Counted from the stretch's first letter, positions 41,740 to 50,263 are shown. The stretch: 64,000 nucleotides of DNA from Citricoccus muralis (GCF_029637705.1 NZ_CP121252.1:2294001-2358000); one strand, 5' to 3'. Program-made: numbers and translations. The notes: generated by a model from the sequence alone, not told the origin.

Positions 41740-42210
41740 TTACCAGCGGTAGTGTGCGAAGGCCTTGTTGGACTCGGCCATCTTGTGCGTGTCCTCGCGG
41801 CGCTTCACAGCGGCACCAAGGCCGTTGGAAGCATCGAGGATCTCGTTCATCAGACGCTCGGTCATGGTCTTCTCGCGGCGGTCCTTGGAGTAGCCGACGA
41901 GCCAGCGCAGCGCCAGAGCGGTTGCGCGGCCGGGCTTGACCTCGACGGGCACCTGGTAGGTGGCGCCACCGACACGACGAGAGCGAACCTCGAGGGCCGG
42001 GCGGACATTGTCCATGGCCTTCTTGAGGGTGGCCACCGGATCGGCGCCGCTCTTCTCGCGGGCACCCTCGAGGGCGCCGTAGACGATGCGCTCGGCGGTG
42101 GACTTCTTACCGTCCACGAGCACCTTGTTGATCAGCTGGGTGACCAGTGGGGATCCGTAAACCGGATCAACGACGAGGGGGCGCTTCGGCGCAGGACCCT
42201 TACGTGGCAT
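41740..42210 (-). CDS. rpsG: 30S ribosomal protein S7 (uS7)
   Basis: 156 residues; 30S head protein and, in E. coli, the str-operon repressor. [20 protein letters not shown] to NKAFAHYRW. One-nucleotide overlap with the rpsL stop. Confidence 0.98.
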   Translation of the reverse strand: MPRKGPAPKRPLVVDPVYGSPLVTQLINKVLVDGKKSTAERIVYGALEGAREKSGADPVATLKKAMDNVRPALEVRSRRVGGATYQVPVEVKPGRATALALRWLVGYSKDRREKTMTERLMNEILDASNGLGAAVKRREDTHKMAESNKAFAHYRW

Positions 42211-42584
42211 TACTTCTTCTCCTTCTTAGCACCGTAGCGGCTGCGAGCCTGTCCGCGATTCTTGACGCCCTGGGTATCCAGAGCGCCGCGTACGATCTTG
42301 TAGCGCACGCCGGGGAGGTCCTTCACGCGGCCACCGCGCACGAGCACGATGGAGTGCTCCTGCAGGTTGTGACCCTCGCCGGGGATGTAGGCGGTCACTT
42401 CGATGCCGCCGGACAGGCGAACACGTGCGACCTTACGCAGCGCGGAGTTCGGCTTCTTGGGGGTGGTGGTGTACACACGGGTGCACACACCGCGGCGCAT
42501 GGGCCGACCCTGCAGCGCAGGTGCGTCAGTCTTACTGACCTTCGGTGAGCGGCCCTTGCGGACCAGCTGCTGAATCGTAGGCAA
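42210..42584 (-). CDS. rpsL: 30S ribosomal protein S12 (uS12)
   Basis: 124 residues; controls decoding accuracy. The family start [11 protein letters not shown] is preceded by TTG 42584 with GGAG just upstream, so the start codon is TTG. The streptomycin-relevant lysines in [13 protein letters not shown] and [12 protein letters not shown] are both the sensitive wild type. First gene of the str operon. Confidence 0.97.
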   Translation of the reverse strand: MPTIQQLVRKGRSPKVSKTDAPALQGRPMRRGVCTRVYTTTPKKPNSALRKVARVRLSGGIEVTAYIPGEGHNLQEHSIVLVRGGRVKDLPGVRYKIVRGALDTQGVKNRGQARSRYGAKKEKK

Positions 42585-42825
42585 TAGTCTCTCCGTACTC
42601 ATTGGCTGTCAGTCCTGCGGGCACACAGGTCGGGCCCGCGTTTACCAGGACTGCTGGTGGTCGTTCAGCACGTCGGGCGGAAGAAATCCAGCCCCTAGGC
42701 GTGCAAAAATGTGGCCTACGTTGCGCAAGAACCCCGCAACACGGACTGAGTCCCTAGTGCCACACTCAAAACAATCGTTCCAAGCATACCAGCAACTCAC
42801 CCAGCTGGGAATTCGTGGTAGGTCA
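42585..42825 (-). promoter_or_regulatory. str operon promoter and leader
   Basis: 241 nt between the ATP-grasp gene and rpsL. On the minus strand TTCCCA (42807-42812) and TATGCT (42784-42789) are 17 nt apart. The leader of about 190 nt contains a GTTGCG/CGCAAC hairpin (42720-42740) followed after 10 nt by TTTTT, an arrangement that could attenuate transcription. No gene in this stretch. Confidence 0.45.
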
Positions 42826-44133
42826 CTACCGGGATGCCTCTAGATCGGCGGCGGATCTGCGGCGTTGAACCCAGTGGTAAAGCCGGCGCTGCCAGTGGCG
42901 ATCGGCCGGGTAATCCCAGGGATCCTGCACAGTGCCCAAACGCTTCGCTTCCGTGAGGGTGCGGCGCTGAGACTCGTTGGCATAGCGGTGCGCGAGCGCT
43001 TGCGGAATGGTCAGGGAAGCGGCCGGTCGCTGGTGTGGTTGGCGCGGGGCAGACGGTGATTGCGACGGGGCCGCGGTGTCGTCGCCACCAAATTCCGCCA
43101 AGAGATCCACCACCGGGTTAATTCCGGAGGCGGTCAGGTAGAAGTGGTGGCGCCCCAAACGGGGGTTCATCTCCAGGAACACGGGCTCGCCGGTATCGGC
43201 GTCGACCTTGAGATCGAACATGGCGAATCCGTGCCAGTCCAGGGCCTCGAGCAACGCAGTGCCCTGGCTGGTGATCTGGCGCTCCTGTTCGGTGACTTCG
43301 GCGGGGACAACAATGGCGCGAGCATTGCCTTCCAATCCTGGGGCGTGGTCCTCGATGATCACTTCGCCGAGCCCGGCGCTGCGGATCCCGCCGGTGCGGG
43401 AGCGAAACAGATGCAGGATGCGCAGTTGGGAGTCCGCGCCGGCCACGTAGTCCTGGACGATGAGCCCGGCGCGGTATCCGGCGCCGGAGGCGCGGCGGGC
43501 CAACCGGGCGACATCGTCGTGGGAATGGGCCAGGTGCACCTTGCGACGACCTTCGAAACGGACATCGGCCCAGGCGCCGCCGTCGTCGGCTTTAACCACC
43601 ACGGGCCAGCTCAAGCCGGCGGTGTCGATCTGCGCGGCGATCGCGGAGCGGGCGTCAGCGTCGTTGCTATCGGCGAGCTCGGGTCCGCAGTCCACCGTGG
43701 TGGTGCGCGGGTAGCGGACGCCGAGTTGCTCGCAGAGGGCGTAGAACCGGTCCTTGAGCGCGCCGCGATCGAGCTGGTCCACGGTGAGTTCCGGGATGCG
43801 GTAGCCGAGTTCGGTGAGTTCCTCGCGGTGATCGAGCACGATGCGCACGAGGTGGTCATAGCCGGGCATCAATAACAGCGGGCGGCGGTGGCCTTCGAGC
43901 ACATCTGCCACCCGACTGAGGTCGGCGAGTACCTTCTTGGGTTCAAGCATGGGGCCCACCGGGAAGAGCTGGGCGATGCGGGTACCGGTGAAGTTGCGGT
44001 TGACGGAGGTGGGAACGACAGCGGAGATCAGCCCGGCCTGTTCGTGGAATTCCCGGGCCAGTGAGTACGCTCCGAGGTCGCCTCCCGTGATCACTGGGAC
44101 GAGGGGCTGGTCCGAGGGGACGGTCACGCTCAT
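42826..44133 (-). CDS. ATP-grasp carboxylate--amine ligase
   Basis: 435 residues of the ATP-grasp superfamily, which joins a carboxylate to an amine through an acyl phosphate. Visible features: N-terminal preATP domain (PVITGGDLGAYSLAREFHEQ), the ATP-binding lysine segment WPVVVKADDGGAWADV near 180, and the metal-binding PVFLEMNPRLGRHH near 320. The C-terminal 100 residues are less conserved and basic. It is divergent from a FemAB-type transferase 68 nt away. Related ligases in Gram-positive bacteria add D-Asp to the peptidoglycan stem peptide, so a cross-bridge role is inferred. TAAGTT lies 6 nt before the ATG (leaderless). Confidence 0.85.
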   Translation of the reverse strand: MSVTVPSDQPLVPVITGGDLGAYSLAREFHEQAGLISAVVPTSVNRNFTGTRIAQLFPVGPMLEPKKVLADLSRVADVLEGHRRPLLLMPGYDHLVRIVLDHREELTELGYRIPELTVDQLDRGALKDRFYALCEQLGVRYPRTTTVDCGPELADSNDADARSAIAAQIDTAGLSWPVVVKADDGGAWADVRFEGRRKVHLAHSHDDVARLARRASGAGYRAGLIVQDYVAGADSQLRILHLFRSRTGGIRSAGLGEVIIEDHAPGLEGNARAIVVPAEVTEQERQITSQGTALLEALDWHGFAMFDLKVDADTGEPVFLEMNPRLGRHHFYLTASGINPVVDLLAEFGGDDTAAPSQSPSAPRQPHQRPAASLTIPQALAHRYANESQRRTLTEAKRLGTVQDPWDYPADRHWQRRLYHWVQRRRSAADLEASR

Positions 44134-44139
44134 GGGGCC

Positions 44140-44145
44140 AACTTA
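44140..44145 (-). promoter_or_regulatory. Candidate -10 box for the ATP-grasp gene
   Basis: TAAGTT on the minus strand, 6 nt upstream of the ATG. It lies back to back with the box of the FemAB gene in a 68-nt divergent region. Confidence 0.45.
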
Positions 44146-44189
44146 CCAGTGCCGGGGCGGGCCAACAGGACTCTTGAAGTTCGATGGGT

Positions 44190-44195
44190 TATGTT
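44190..44195 (+). promoter_or_regulatory. Candidate -10 box for the FemAB gene
   Basis: TATGTT, 6 nt before GTG 44202; suggests a leaderless mRNA and decides for the GTG start over ATG 44184, which would lie upstream of the start of transcription. Confidence 0.45.
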
Positions 44196-44201
44196 GAAGG
44201 C

Positions 44202-45416
44202 GTGACACCAGAATCTTCCTCGCGCCCCGCATCAGCTTCCTTGAGAATCGAGTCGATCACTGACGAGGTCCACCACGGTTTCCTCGCCGCACGTCCGGCG
44301 TCCTTCCTCCAGAACCCCCGCTGGCCCCAGGTCAAGACCGACTGGCGCGGTGAGTCGTTGGGGTGGTTCGACAGCGAAGAGCTGGTGGCGGTTTCGGTGG
44401 TGCTGCATCGGCACTTACCGGTTCCGCTGCTGAAGAGCCGCAGCCTGGCCTACCTCGCTGATGGTCCCGTGTTTGACCCTGCGCGGGTGGAACTGGACGC
44501 GATTCTGGCGCCACTGGCTCCGTACCTGCAGCGGCAGGGTGCCTTCATGATTCGCATGGGCCTGCCTGTGGTGCATCGGCGCTGGGATTCCCAGGAGGTG
44601 CGGCGCGCGCTGGCGGCCGGGGAACATCAGCTGATCACCGATCTGGAGCCACTGGAGGTCAATGAGCAGGCGGAGGCGATGCGTCGTACCCTGCTCGACG
44701 CCGGATGGATCGAGCCGAGCGCAGGCGAGGATTTCGCCGCGGGCCAGCCGCCATTCCAGGCGCGGATTCCGTTGCCTGAGCAGCCCGAGCCACGCCCAGA
44801 GCCCGGAGCCGTCGTGTCTGAGGACCCGGCGGAGTTCACCGCCGTCGTCGATGAGGTTTTGGGGCGAATGGATCAGTCCTCGCGCCGCCAGACCCGCAAG
44901 TCGACCCGCACCGAGCTGACGGTGACCGAGGGCGGTCTGGAGGATCTGGGCGTGTGGCAGCGCCTGTACGAGGAGACCGCGGAACGCGATGGGTTCACCG
45001 GGCGTCCGCAGAGCTACTTTGAACGCATGTACCGGGAGCTCAACGACTCCCCCACTGCCGAATGCCGACTGCTGTTGGCTTCCCTGGGCGATCAGCCGCT
45101 GGCCGCTGCCATTTATGTTCGCCAGGGCGACACCGGCTGGTACGTCTACGGCGCGTCGTCGTCGGAGGAACGAAAACGCTATGCTCCGCGGGCGCTACAG
45201 CTGGAGCAGTTGCGCCGGTCGCTGGCTGCCGGCGACCGCTGGTATGACCTCGGCGGGGTGTCGGCCACACTGAACCCGGAGCATGAGCTGGCCGGGCTGA
45301 CCCGGTTCAAGACCACCATGGGTGCCGATGTGGTGCAGACCTTGGGTGAATGGGATCTGCCGCTGAACAAGGTGCTGACCCGGGCTTTCAATTTCTACAT
45401 GGCCCGCCGCGGCTGA
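44202..45416 (+). CDS. FemAB-type aminoacyl transferase (peptidoglycan bridge formation)
   Basis: 404 residues. Fem proteins add amino acids from aminoacyl-tRNA to the Lys side chain of lipid-linked peptidoglycan precursors, at the inner membrane face. Two GNAT-like halves are seen: SFLQNPRWPQVKTDWRGESL near 30-50 and RKSTRTELTVTEG with WQRLYEETAERDGFTGRPQS near 235-275, then ASSSEERKRYAPRALQLEQL and WYDLGGVSATLNPEHELAGL, which are typical of the family. The coiled-coil arm found in FemA/FemX seems short here. It is divergent from the ATP-grasp ligase, and the 3' end is 3 nt from the next, convergent gene. Confidence 0.88.
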   Translation: MTPESSSRPASASLRIESITDEVHHGFLAARPASFLQNPRWPQVKTDWRGESLGWFDSEELVAVSVVLHRHLPVPLLKSRSLAYLADGPVFDPARVELDAILAPLAPYLQRQGAFMIRMGLPVVHRRWDSQEVRRALAAGEHQLITDLEPLEVNEQAEAMRRTLLDAGWIEPSAGEDFAAGQPPFQARIPLPEQPEPRPEPGAVVSEDPAEFTAVVDEVLGRMDQSSRRQTRKSTRTELTVTEGGLEDLGVWQRLYEETAERDGFTGRPQSYFERMYRELNDSPTAECRLLLASLGDQPLAAAIYVRQGDTGWYVYGASSSEERKRYAPRALQLEQLRRSLAAGDRWYDLGGVSATLNPEHELAGLTRFKTTMGADVVQTLGEWDLPLNKVLTRAFNFYMARRG

Positions 45417-45419
45417 CTC

Positions 45420-45914
45420 TCAGACGGAGACGTCACCGTAGCAGTGCAGTGCTGACCCATATCCCTGGGGCAGCCCATAACCCTGTGCCCAGGAGGTCAG
45501 CACTTCGATGAGCTGGGCGCGGTTCAATAACTGAACGGTGGTGGCCGACGTCGTCGGTGTATTTCCTTCCCGCTCAGCGGCGTGCGCACCCTGGCCAATA
45601 CGGAAGTTGTAGGCGCCTCCGGGAACCACGGTGGCAAGTTCCAATTGGAAACGTTGCTCCCCCAGGTAATACATCTGGGCGTAGCGGGTGACCGGCTCTT
45701 CGTCTTCCAGGGTCAGCCCATCGGTGGCCTCGTTCAGCCCCAGCACCAGATCCGCGATCTGGCCCACGGACTCCAGCTCGTGCCAGCCCTGGCCTGTGAA
45801 ATCCCGCCGGTATTCCCACCACAGCTCGGTGGCTGGCTGGGAGGTTTCCAAGAGTTCCAGGCGCTCTCGCGGTGGCGTGTTCCCCGCGCGAGGCACCGTT
45901 ATCTGCTCGCTCAT
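45420..45914 (-). CDS. Hypothetical soluble protein
   Basis: 164 residues of unknown function, start ATG 45914 with AAGGAG 8 nt upstream. No signal peptide or TM helix. The sequence is acidic, rich in aromatic residues (ATELWWEYRRDFTGQGWHEL, VTRYAQMYYLGEQRFQLELA) and includes a Thr-rich segment NTPTTSATTVQ. It could be a small ligand-binding or immunity-type protein, but there is no motif to support any call. It is convergent with the FemAB gene, and an IS110-family element lies just upstream of its promoter region. Confidence 0.75.
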   Translation of the reverse strand: MSEQITVPRAGNTPPRERLELLETSQPATELWWEYRRDFTGQGWHELESVGQIADLVLGLNEATDGLTLEDEEPVTRYAQMYYLGEQRFQLELATVVPGGAYNFRIGQGAHAAEREGNTPTTSATTVQLLNRAQLIEVLTSWAQGYGLPQGYGSALHCYGDVSV

Positions 45915-46044
45915 CTGACGACTCCTTTCTGTGAGCTGCGTCGCCGCCAGACTAAGCGCAGACTCGGACATTGAAGATGGTAATGGCGCGGGTTCGTCGG
46001 TGTGACTCCCACTCGGACTGACCAGCATGTGTCTTGATCGTGAT

Positions 46045-46335
46045 GTGTCCACCGGCCCCGCCGCCTCGAAAGGACTCTGAGAGTGGGACTGACATCGCGG
46101 CGTCTGGCGAGGAGGATGGGGTCATAAGGCCTCCGGTGTGGCCCAGCACTAGGACTGAACCACTGTTTCCCGCTCGTGATCTGCCCACCGGATACAGGGG
46201 CCTTACATGGAGGTGATCCAGCCGGACGGACATGACCTCATAGGAGCCTGGTGGTCCCGGCCTCGTCAATGTCTTGTCTGCCCGTCCGGCCGGAGCCTTC
46301 CCAAGGTTGAACACAACGAGAAAGGCAGTTCCATC
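46045..46335 (+). ncRNA. Putative bridge RNA region of the IS110-family element
   Basis: The 5' non-coding part of the element. A 9-bp stem (46221-46229 with 46282-46290) closes a 52-nt loop. The loop contains ATAGGAGC (46240-46247), which is repeated exactly at the right end of the element (47536-47543). In IS110 systems the donor-binding loop carries guides matching the element ends, so this fits a donor loop. No target loop could be assigned with confidence. The RNA itself is inferred. Confidence 0.4.
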
Positions 46336-47529
46336 ATGGCAAGTTCCGCACTGGATGTATACGCCGGGGTTGATACCCATGCCGAGACACACCACGTAGC
46401 CGTGATCGACGGGTTGGGACGCCGACTCGGTGACACCGAGTTCCCCACCACGGTTCTCGGTTACCAGCAGCTCTTGGCTTTCGTGGGTGAGTTCGGGACG
46501 GTGCAACGTATCGGTGTGGAGGGCACTGCTTCGTATGGGGCTGGACTGACGGCTTATTTGCGGGCTGAGCGGATCAGGGTGCGAGAAGTTATTCGTCCTA
46601 GCCGGGCTGCTCGCCGTCAGGGTAAGTCCGATCCCATCGATGCTTATGCTGCGGCCCGGACCGTTGCCGCCGATGATGATCTGCCGATCCCGAAGCTGTT
46701 GGACGGAGACGTTGAGCGGATCAGGGTCACACTCAGGGCCCGTAGCAGTGCTATCAAGGCCCGTAGTACGGCCATGGTCCAGATCAAGGACTTCCTCACC
46801 ACCGCACCAGCCCGGGTACGAGAGTCTTACCGGTACTTGTCTGATGAGGAACTCATCGAGGTACTGGCCGCTAGTCGTCCGCAATCAGATCAGACGCTGA
46901 AGCGGGTGTTGCGTCGATTGGCGCGGCGCTATGAATACCTCGGTGAGGAAATTGATCAGGCGGTCGAGGAGCTGGAGGTGCTGACGGTTCGGGTGGCTCC
47001 GGAGCTCACTCAGGCTCGAGCGATCGGTACGATCACCGCGGCCCAGTTACTTGTCACTGCCGGGGCTAATCCGGAACGGGTCAAGTCCAAGGCTGCTTTC
47101 GCAGCATTGTGTGGTGTGAGTCCGATCCCGGCTTCTTCCGGTAAGACACAGCGTCACCGCCTCAACCGAGGCGGGGATCGGCAAGCGAATTGGGCGTTGC
47201 ACCGGATCGTGATGGTCAGGATGGGCAACGATGAACGTACTCGTCGCTATGTTGAACGCCGCACCGCTGAGGGAAAGGGAACCAGGGAGATCATGCGATG
47301 TCTGAAGAGATATGTGGCTAACGAGGTCTACACATTGATTCTTGACCCTGATCAAGTCCCGCCCTCAGACGACCTTCGCCCACTGCGGCATCAGCAACAT
47401 TTGACCCTGACACAGGTCGCTGATCACTTCGATACTTCGCCGGGGAAGATCTCCCGGATCGAACGCGGCCAAAGCCGAGATGATCACTTCACAAAGCAGT
47501 ACCGAAAGTACCTCCTACAAACGCTTTGA
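46336..47529 (+). CDS. IS110-family transposase (DEDD recombinase) with C-terminal helix-turn-helix
   Basis: 397 residues. The RuvC-like domain has the acidic set Asp13 (YAGVDTHAE), Glu62 (GVEGTAS), Asp99 and Asp102 (GKSDPIDAYAAAR). The C-terminal Tnp domain contains the catalytic-serine region PIPASSGKTQRHRLNRGGD (Ser267/268). Residues about 350-395 form an additional helix-turn-helix of the XRE type (LTLTQVADHFDTSPGKISRI), not part of the minimal family. ATG 46336 is chosen because the family begins near ALDVYAGVD and the frame upstream reads through the presumed RNA region. Confidence 0.93.
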   Translation: MASSALDVYAGVDTHAETHHVAVIDGLGRRLGDTEFPTTVLGYQQLLAFVGEFGTVQRIGVEGTASYGAGLTAYLRAERIRVREVIRPSRAARRQGKSDPIDAYAAARTVAADDDLPIPKLLDGDVERIRVTLRARSSAIKARSTAMVQIKDFLTTAPARVRESYRYLSDEELIEVLAASRPQSDQTLKRVLRRLARRYEYLGEEIDQAVEELEVLTVRVAPELTQARAIGTITAAQLLVTAGANPERVKSKAAFAALCGVSPIPASSGKTQRHRLNRGGDRQANWALHRIVMVRMGNDERTRRYVERRTAEGKGTREIMRCLKRYVANEVYTLILDPDQVPPSDDLRPLRHQQHLTLTQVADHFDTSPGKISRIERGQSRDDHFTKQYRKYLLQTL

Positions 47530-47569
47530 CACCATATAGGAGCATCACGATAAGCCGAGTGCCTACGGA

Positions 47570-49336
47570 CTACACCTCGTACTCTTCGACGCCGGCCAGG
47601 TCGCGCCCGGCCACGTAGCCGAAGGTCAGCGCCGGCCCCAGGTTGATGCCGCCGGAGGGGTAGGTGCCACGCATGATGGAGGCGTGGTCATTGCCGGCAG
47701 TGTAGAGCCCCGGAATCGGTTCACCGGCGTCGTTGATCACGCGTGAGCGGGAGTCCGCCGCGATGCCGGCGAAGGTGCCGAAGGAGCCGGGACGAACGTG
47801 CACGGCGTAGAACGGACCCTTCTGGATGGGCGCCAGCGAGGGATTGGGGCCCACCTTCGGATCTCCGCCGTAACGGTTGAACGGGGAGGCGCCGCGGTGG
47901 AACTCCGGGTCCTCGCCGCGACGGGCGTTCTCGTTGAATTCGCGCACGGTCTCGGTCAGCGCCACCGGGTCGATCCCGCACTTCTCGGCGAGCTCCTCGA
48001 TGGTGTCGGCCTTGATGAGGTAGCCGGCCTGAATGTAGGGCAGCAACGGCATCGGGATCGGCTTGGCGAAGCCCAGCGGGTACTTCCGTACGAAGGTGGA
48101 GTCCGCGATCTGCCAGGATTCCACCGGCTCGCCGTCCTCGGTGGCCGAGAGCAACCCGTCCACGTAGTCGTAGTACCCGTTGGCCTCATTCACGAAGCGG
48201 CGACCGTTCTGACGCACACCGATGGAGCCGGGCTTGGCACGGTCCATAATGTGCGGAAACACGCCCTTCTCCCCGTTCGGGTACGGGACCAGGGAGACCG
48301 GGCACCAGGCAGCCGGGGAGCGCATCTCGGTGTCGAATACACCGCCGGCCGCCAGCGCCATGTCCAGGCCGTCACCTTCGGATTCACGCGGGGCCAGCGA
48401 CCAGTGCTCGGCACCGGTCGGCGTCTGCGGGAAGAGCTCACGACGACGCTGCACATCGTTCGGGAAACCGCCGGTGGCCAGCACCACGCCGCGCCGGGCG
48501 CGGATGAAGCGGGACCCCTCGGTGGTGCTCACCACGGCACCGACCACGCGGGAGCCGTCGGACACCAGCTGCTGCACGGGAGTGCGCACGAGCAGCTCCA
48601 CGCCCAGATCGTTCGCAGACTTCACCAGGCGAGCAGTCAGTGCGGTGCCGTTGACCAGATGCAGCGAGCGACCGCGGGTGACCATGTCCCAGGCGTGCGG
48701 GATGACGCGTCCGGCGGCGTAAACCCAACCCTTCGGGGAGAACTGCGAGGCCGAGAGCATGGTGGCGAGGTCCTTGCCGGCCATGATGCCCATGCCGAAG
48801 AACGACGTCGGGTAGTACTGACGGCGCATCTTCTTCAGCAGCGCCTTCGGATAGTTCTTCACGTTGACCGGGGCCGGACCCACCGAGCGGTTGCCCGTGC
48901 CGGCGCCGGGGAGGTCACCGTAGATGTCGTTGATTTTCGCCCCGGTCACGAACTTCAAGTCCGTGCGGTGGTGGAAGAAGTCGACCATGTGCGGGACGGC
49001 TTCCAAGAAGGCGTCGATCTTTTCACCGGCAGCCTCTGTATAACGGTCACCGAGCACGCCGCGCAGGTAGGTGCGGAACTGCTCCGGATCTTCGTCCACG
49101 CCCTCGGCCTTGGCCAGCGAAGTGCCGGGAGTCCAGGCCCAGCCGCCGGACCAGGAGGTCGCACCGCCCAGGGCGGCGGCCTTGTCGGCGACGACGACGT
49201 TGAGGCCATGGTAGGCGGCGGTGATGGCTGCGGCGAGGCCGCCTGCGCCACCGCCGGCCACCAGCACGTCGGTGTCATGGTGCGGGAGGCCGGCGACGTC
49301 CTGGAGGGTCAGGATGCCGTTGGTCTGCTGAGTCAT
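47570..49336 (-). CDS. FAD-binding dehydrogenase, 3-ketosteroid-Delta1-dehydrogenase-like
   Basis: 588 residues of the fumarate reductase / KstD flavoprotein family. FAD-binding GGGAGG at 28-33 (DVLVAGGGAGGLAAAI), GGATSWSGGWAW, VVLATGGFPND, and the C-terminal FAD segment PIPGLYTAGNDHASIMRG with YPSGGINLGPALTFGYVAGR. Members insert C=C bonds next to a carbonyl in cyclic ketones; the substrate here is unknown. AGGAG precedes ATG 49336. It is the last gene of the IclR-controlled operon and ends near the IS110 element, with an intact C-terminus. Confidence 0.9.
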   Translation of the reverse strand: MTQQTNGILTLQDVAGLPHHDTDVLVAGGGAGGLAAAITAAYHGLNVVVADKAAALGGATSWSGGWAWTPGTSLAKAEGVDEDPEQFRTYLRGVLGDRYTEAAGEKIDAFLEAVPHMVDFFHHRTDLKFVTGAKINDIYGDLPGAGTGNRSVGPAPVNVKNYPKALLKKMRRQYYPTSFFGMGIMAGKDLATMLSASQFSPKGWVYAAGRVIPHAWDMVTRGRSLHLVNGTALTARLVKSANDLGVELLVRTPVQQLVSDGSRVVGAVVSTTEGSRFIRARRGVVLATGGFPNDVQRRRELFPQTPTGAEHWSLAPRESEGDGLDMALAAGGVFDTEMRSPAAWCPVSLVPYPNGEKGVFPHIMDRAKPGSIGVRQNGRRFVNEANGYYDYVDGLLSATEDGEPVESWQIADSTFVRKYPLGFAKPIPMPLLPYIQAGYLIKADTIEELAEKCGIDPVALTETVREFNENARRGEDPEFHRGASPFNRYGGDPKVGPNPSLAPIQKGPFYAVHVRPGSFGTFAGIAADSRSRVINDAGEPIPGLYTAGNDHASIMRGTYPSGGINLGPALTFGYVAGRDLAGVEEYEV

Positions 49337-49411
49337 GGTGTCTCCTGGTACGGAATGAAAGCGATTGCAGAGTCGGTTCGGGAAGTGCCGCACCCCACGG
49401 CGCGGCGTGAT

Positions 49412-50263
49412 CTAGTGGCCGAAGTCGTTCGGGTCCAGACGCGGACCGGCGCCGGTGTCGAGCGCATCGATCCCGGTCATGTCCTCGTCGGTCAGCTCAA
49501 AGCCGAACACGTCCAGATTGGCTTCCTGGCGCCCGGCATTCGCCGATTTCGGCACCGCCACGCGTCCAGACTGTACGTGCCAGCGCAGCGCCACCTGGTG
49601 GGCGGTCACGCCGAGACGGGCAGCGGGAGCCGTCAGCGCCTCGTACTCGTTCAGATCAACATCGCGCCCCACCGGGGAATAGGCCGCGGTGAGCGTGCCG
49701 GCCTCTGCATTCACTGCGCGCAACCGTGGCTGGGAGGCCAGCGGGTCCACCTGGATCTGGTTGATCGGCGCCTGCAGCCCGGCCTTCCGGAGGTCTGCCA
49801 GGTGCTCTGCGGTGAAATTGGAGACGCCCCAGGCCCGGATCAACCCGGCTTGCACCAGCTCTGCCAGTGCACCAGCGGTCTCGACGTACTTACCCTGGTC
49901 CGGGTTCGGCCAGTGGATGAGCATCAGGTCGATCTCGTTCACACCCAGCAGGCTGAGACGCTGTTCAACGGCGGCGCGCACGGCTGCCAGAGGACCATGG
50001 TGCTCGCGGTTGAATTTGGTGGTGAGGAAGATCTGGTCGCGCGGAACTTCGGTGCGACGCAGAGCCTCGCCGACAGCGTCTTCGTTCCGGTAATTTTCGG
50101 CTGTATCCACATGGCGGTAGCCGATGCTCAGCGCCTGCACGACGGCGTCGGTGCACTCCTGGCCGACCATCGGCCAGGTGCCGAGCCCGATCTGTGGGAT
50201 CGCCACGCCGTCGACGTGGGTACCGCTCAGGGACAGGGATTGCGTGCGTTCTGCCAAGGTCAT
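49412..50263 (-). CDS. Aldo/keto reductase
   Basis: 283 residues, a TIM-barrel NADPH-dependent carbonyl reductase. The catalytic tetrad is complete: Asp53 and Tyr58 (HVDTAENYRNE), Lys83 (TTKFN), His117 (LIHWPNPD). GVSNFTAEHL and the cofactor segment VAVPKSANAGRQEANL are also present. It overlaps the upstream gene by 4 nt. Within the operon it would reduce a keto or aldehyde intermediate. Confidence 0.94.
   Translation of the reverse strand: MTLAERTQSLSLSGTHVDGVAIPQIGLGTWPMVGQECTDAVVQALSIGYRHVDTAENYRNEDAVGEALRRTEVPRDQIFLTTKFNREHHGPLAAVRAAVEQRLSLLGVNEIDLMLIHWPNPDQGKYVETAGALAELVQAGLIRAWGVSNFTAEHLADLRKAGLQAPINQIQVDPLASQPRLRAVNAEAGTLTAAYSPVGRDVDLNEYEALTAPAARLGVTAHQVALRWHVQSGRVAVPKSANAGRQEANLDVFGFELTDEDMTGIDALDTGAGPRLDPNDFGH

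Larger units (their letters stand above)
46030..47551 (+). mobile_element. IS110-family insertion sequence (ends approximate)
   Basis: A single DEDD-type transposase gene preceded by about 300 nt without coding sequence, the layout of IS110 elements, whose upstream region encodes a bridge RNA. The boundaries are not certain: ATCGTGATG (46037-46045) and its inverse CATCACGAT (47543-47551) may be subterminal repeats. IS110 elements usually make no target duplication, and none was seen. Confidence 0.7.

Noticed and set aside
46207-46335. An upstream in-frame ATG extending the IS110 transposase by 43 residues
   Set aside because: The extension has no family match and would run through the stem-loop region thought to be RNA; ATG 46336 fits IS110 proteins.
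47570-47700. Truncation of the last flavoprotein gene by the IS110 element
   Set aside because: The C-terminal FAD segment and a natural end are present; the element lies just beyond the stop codon.
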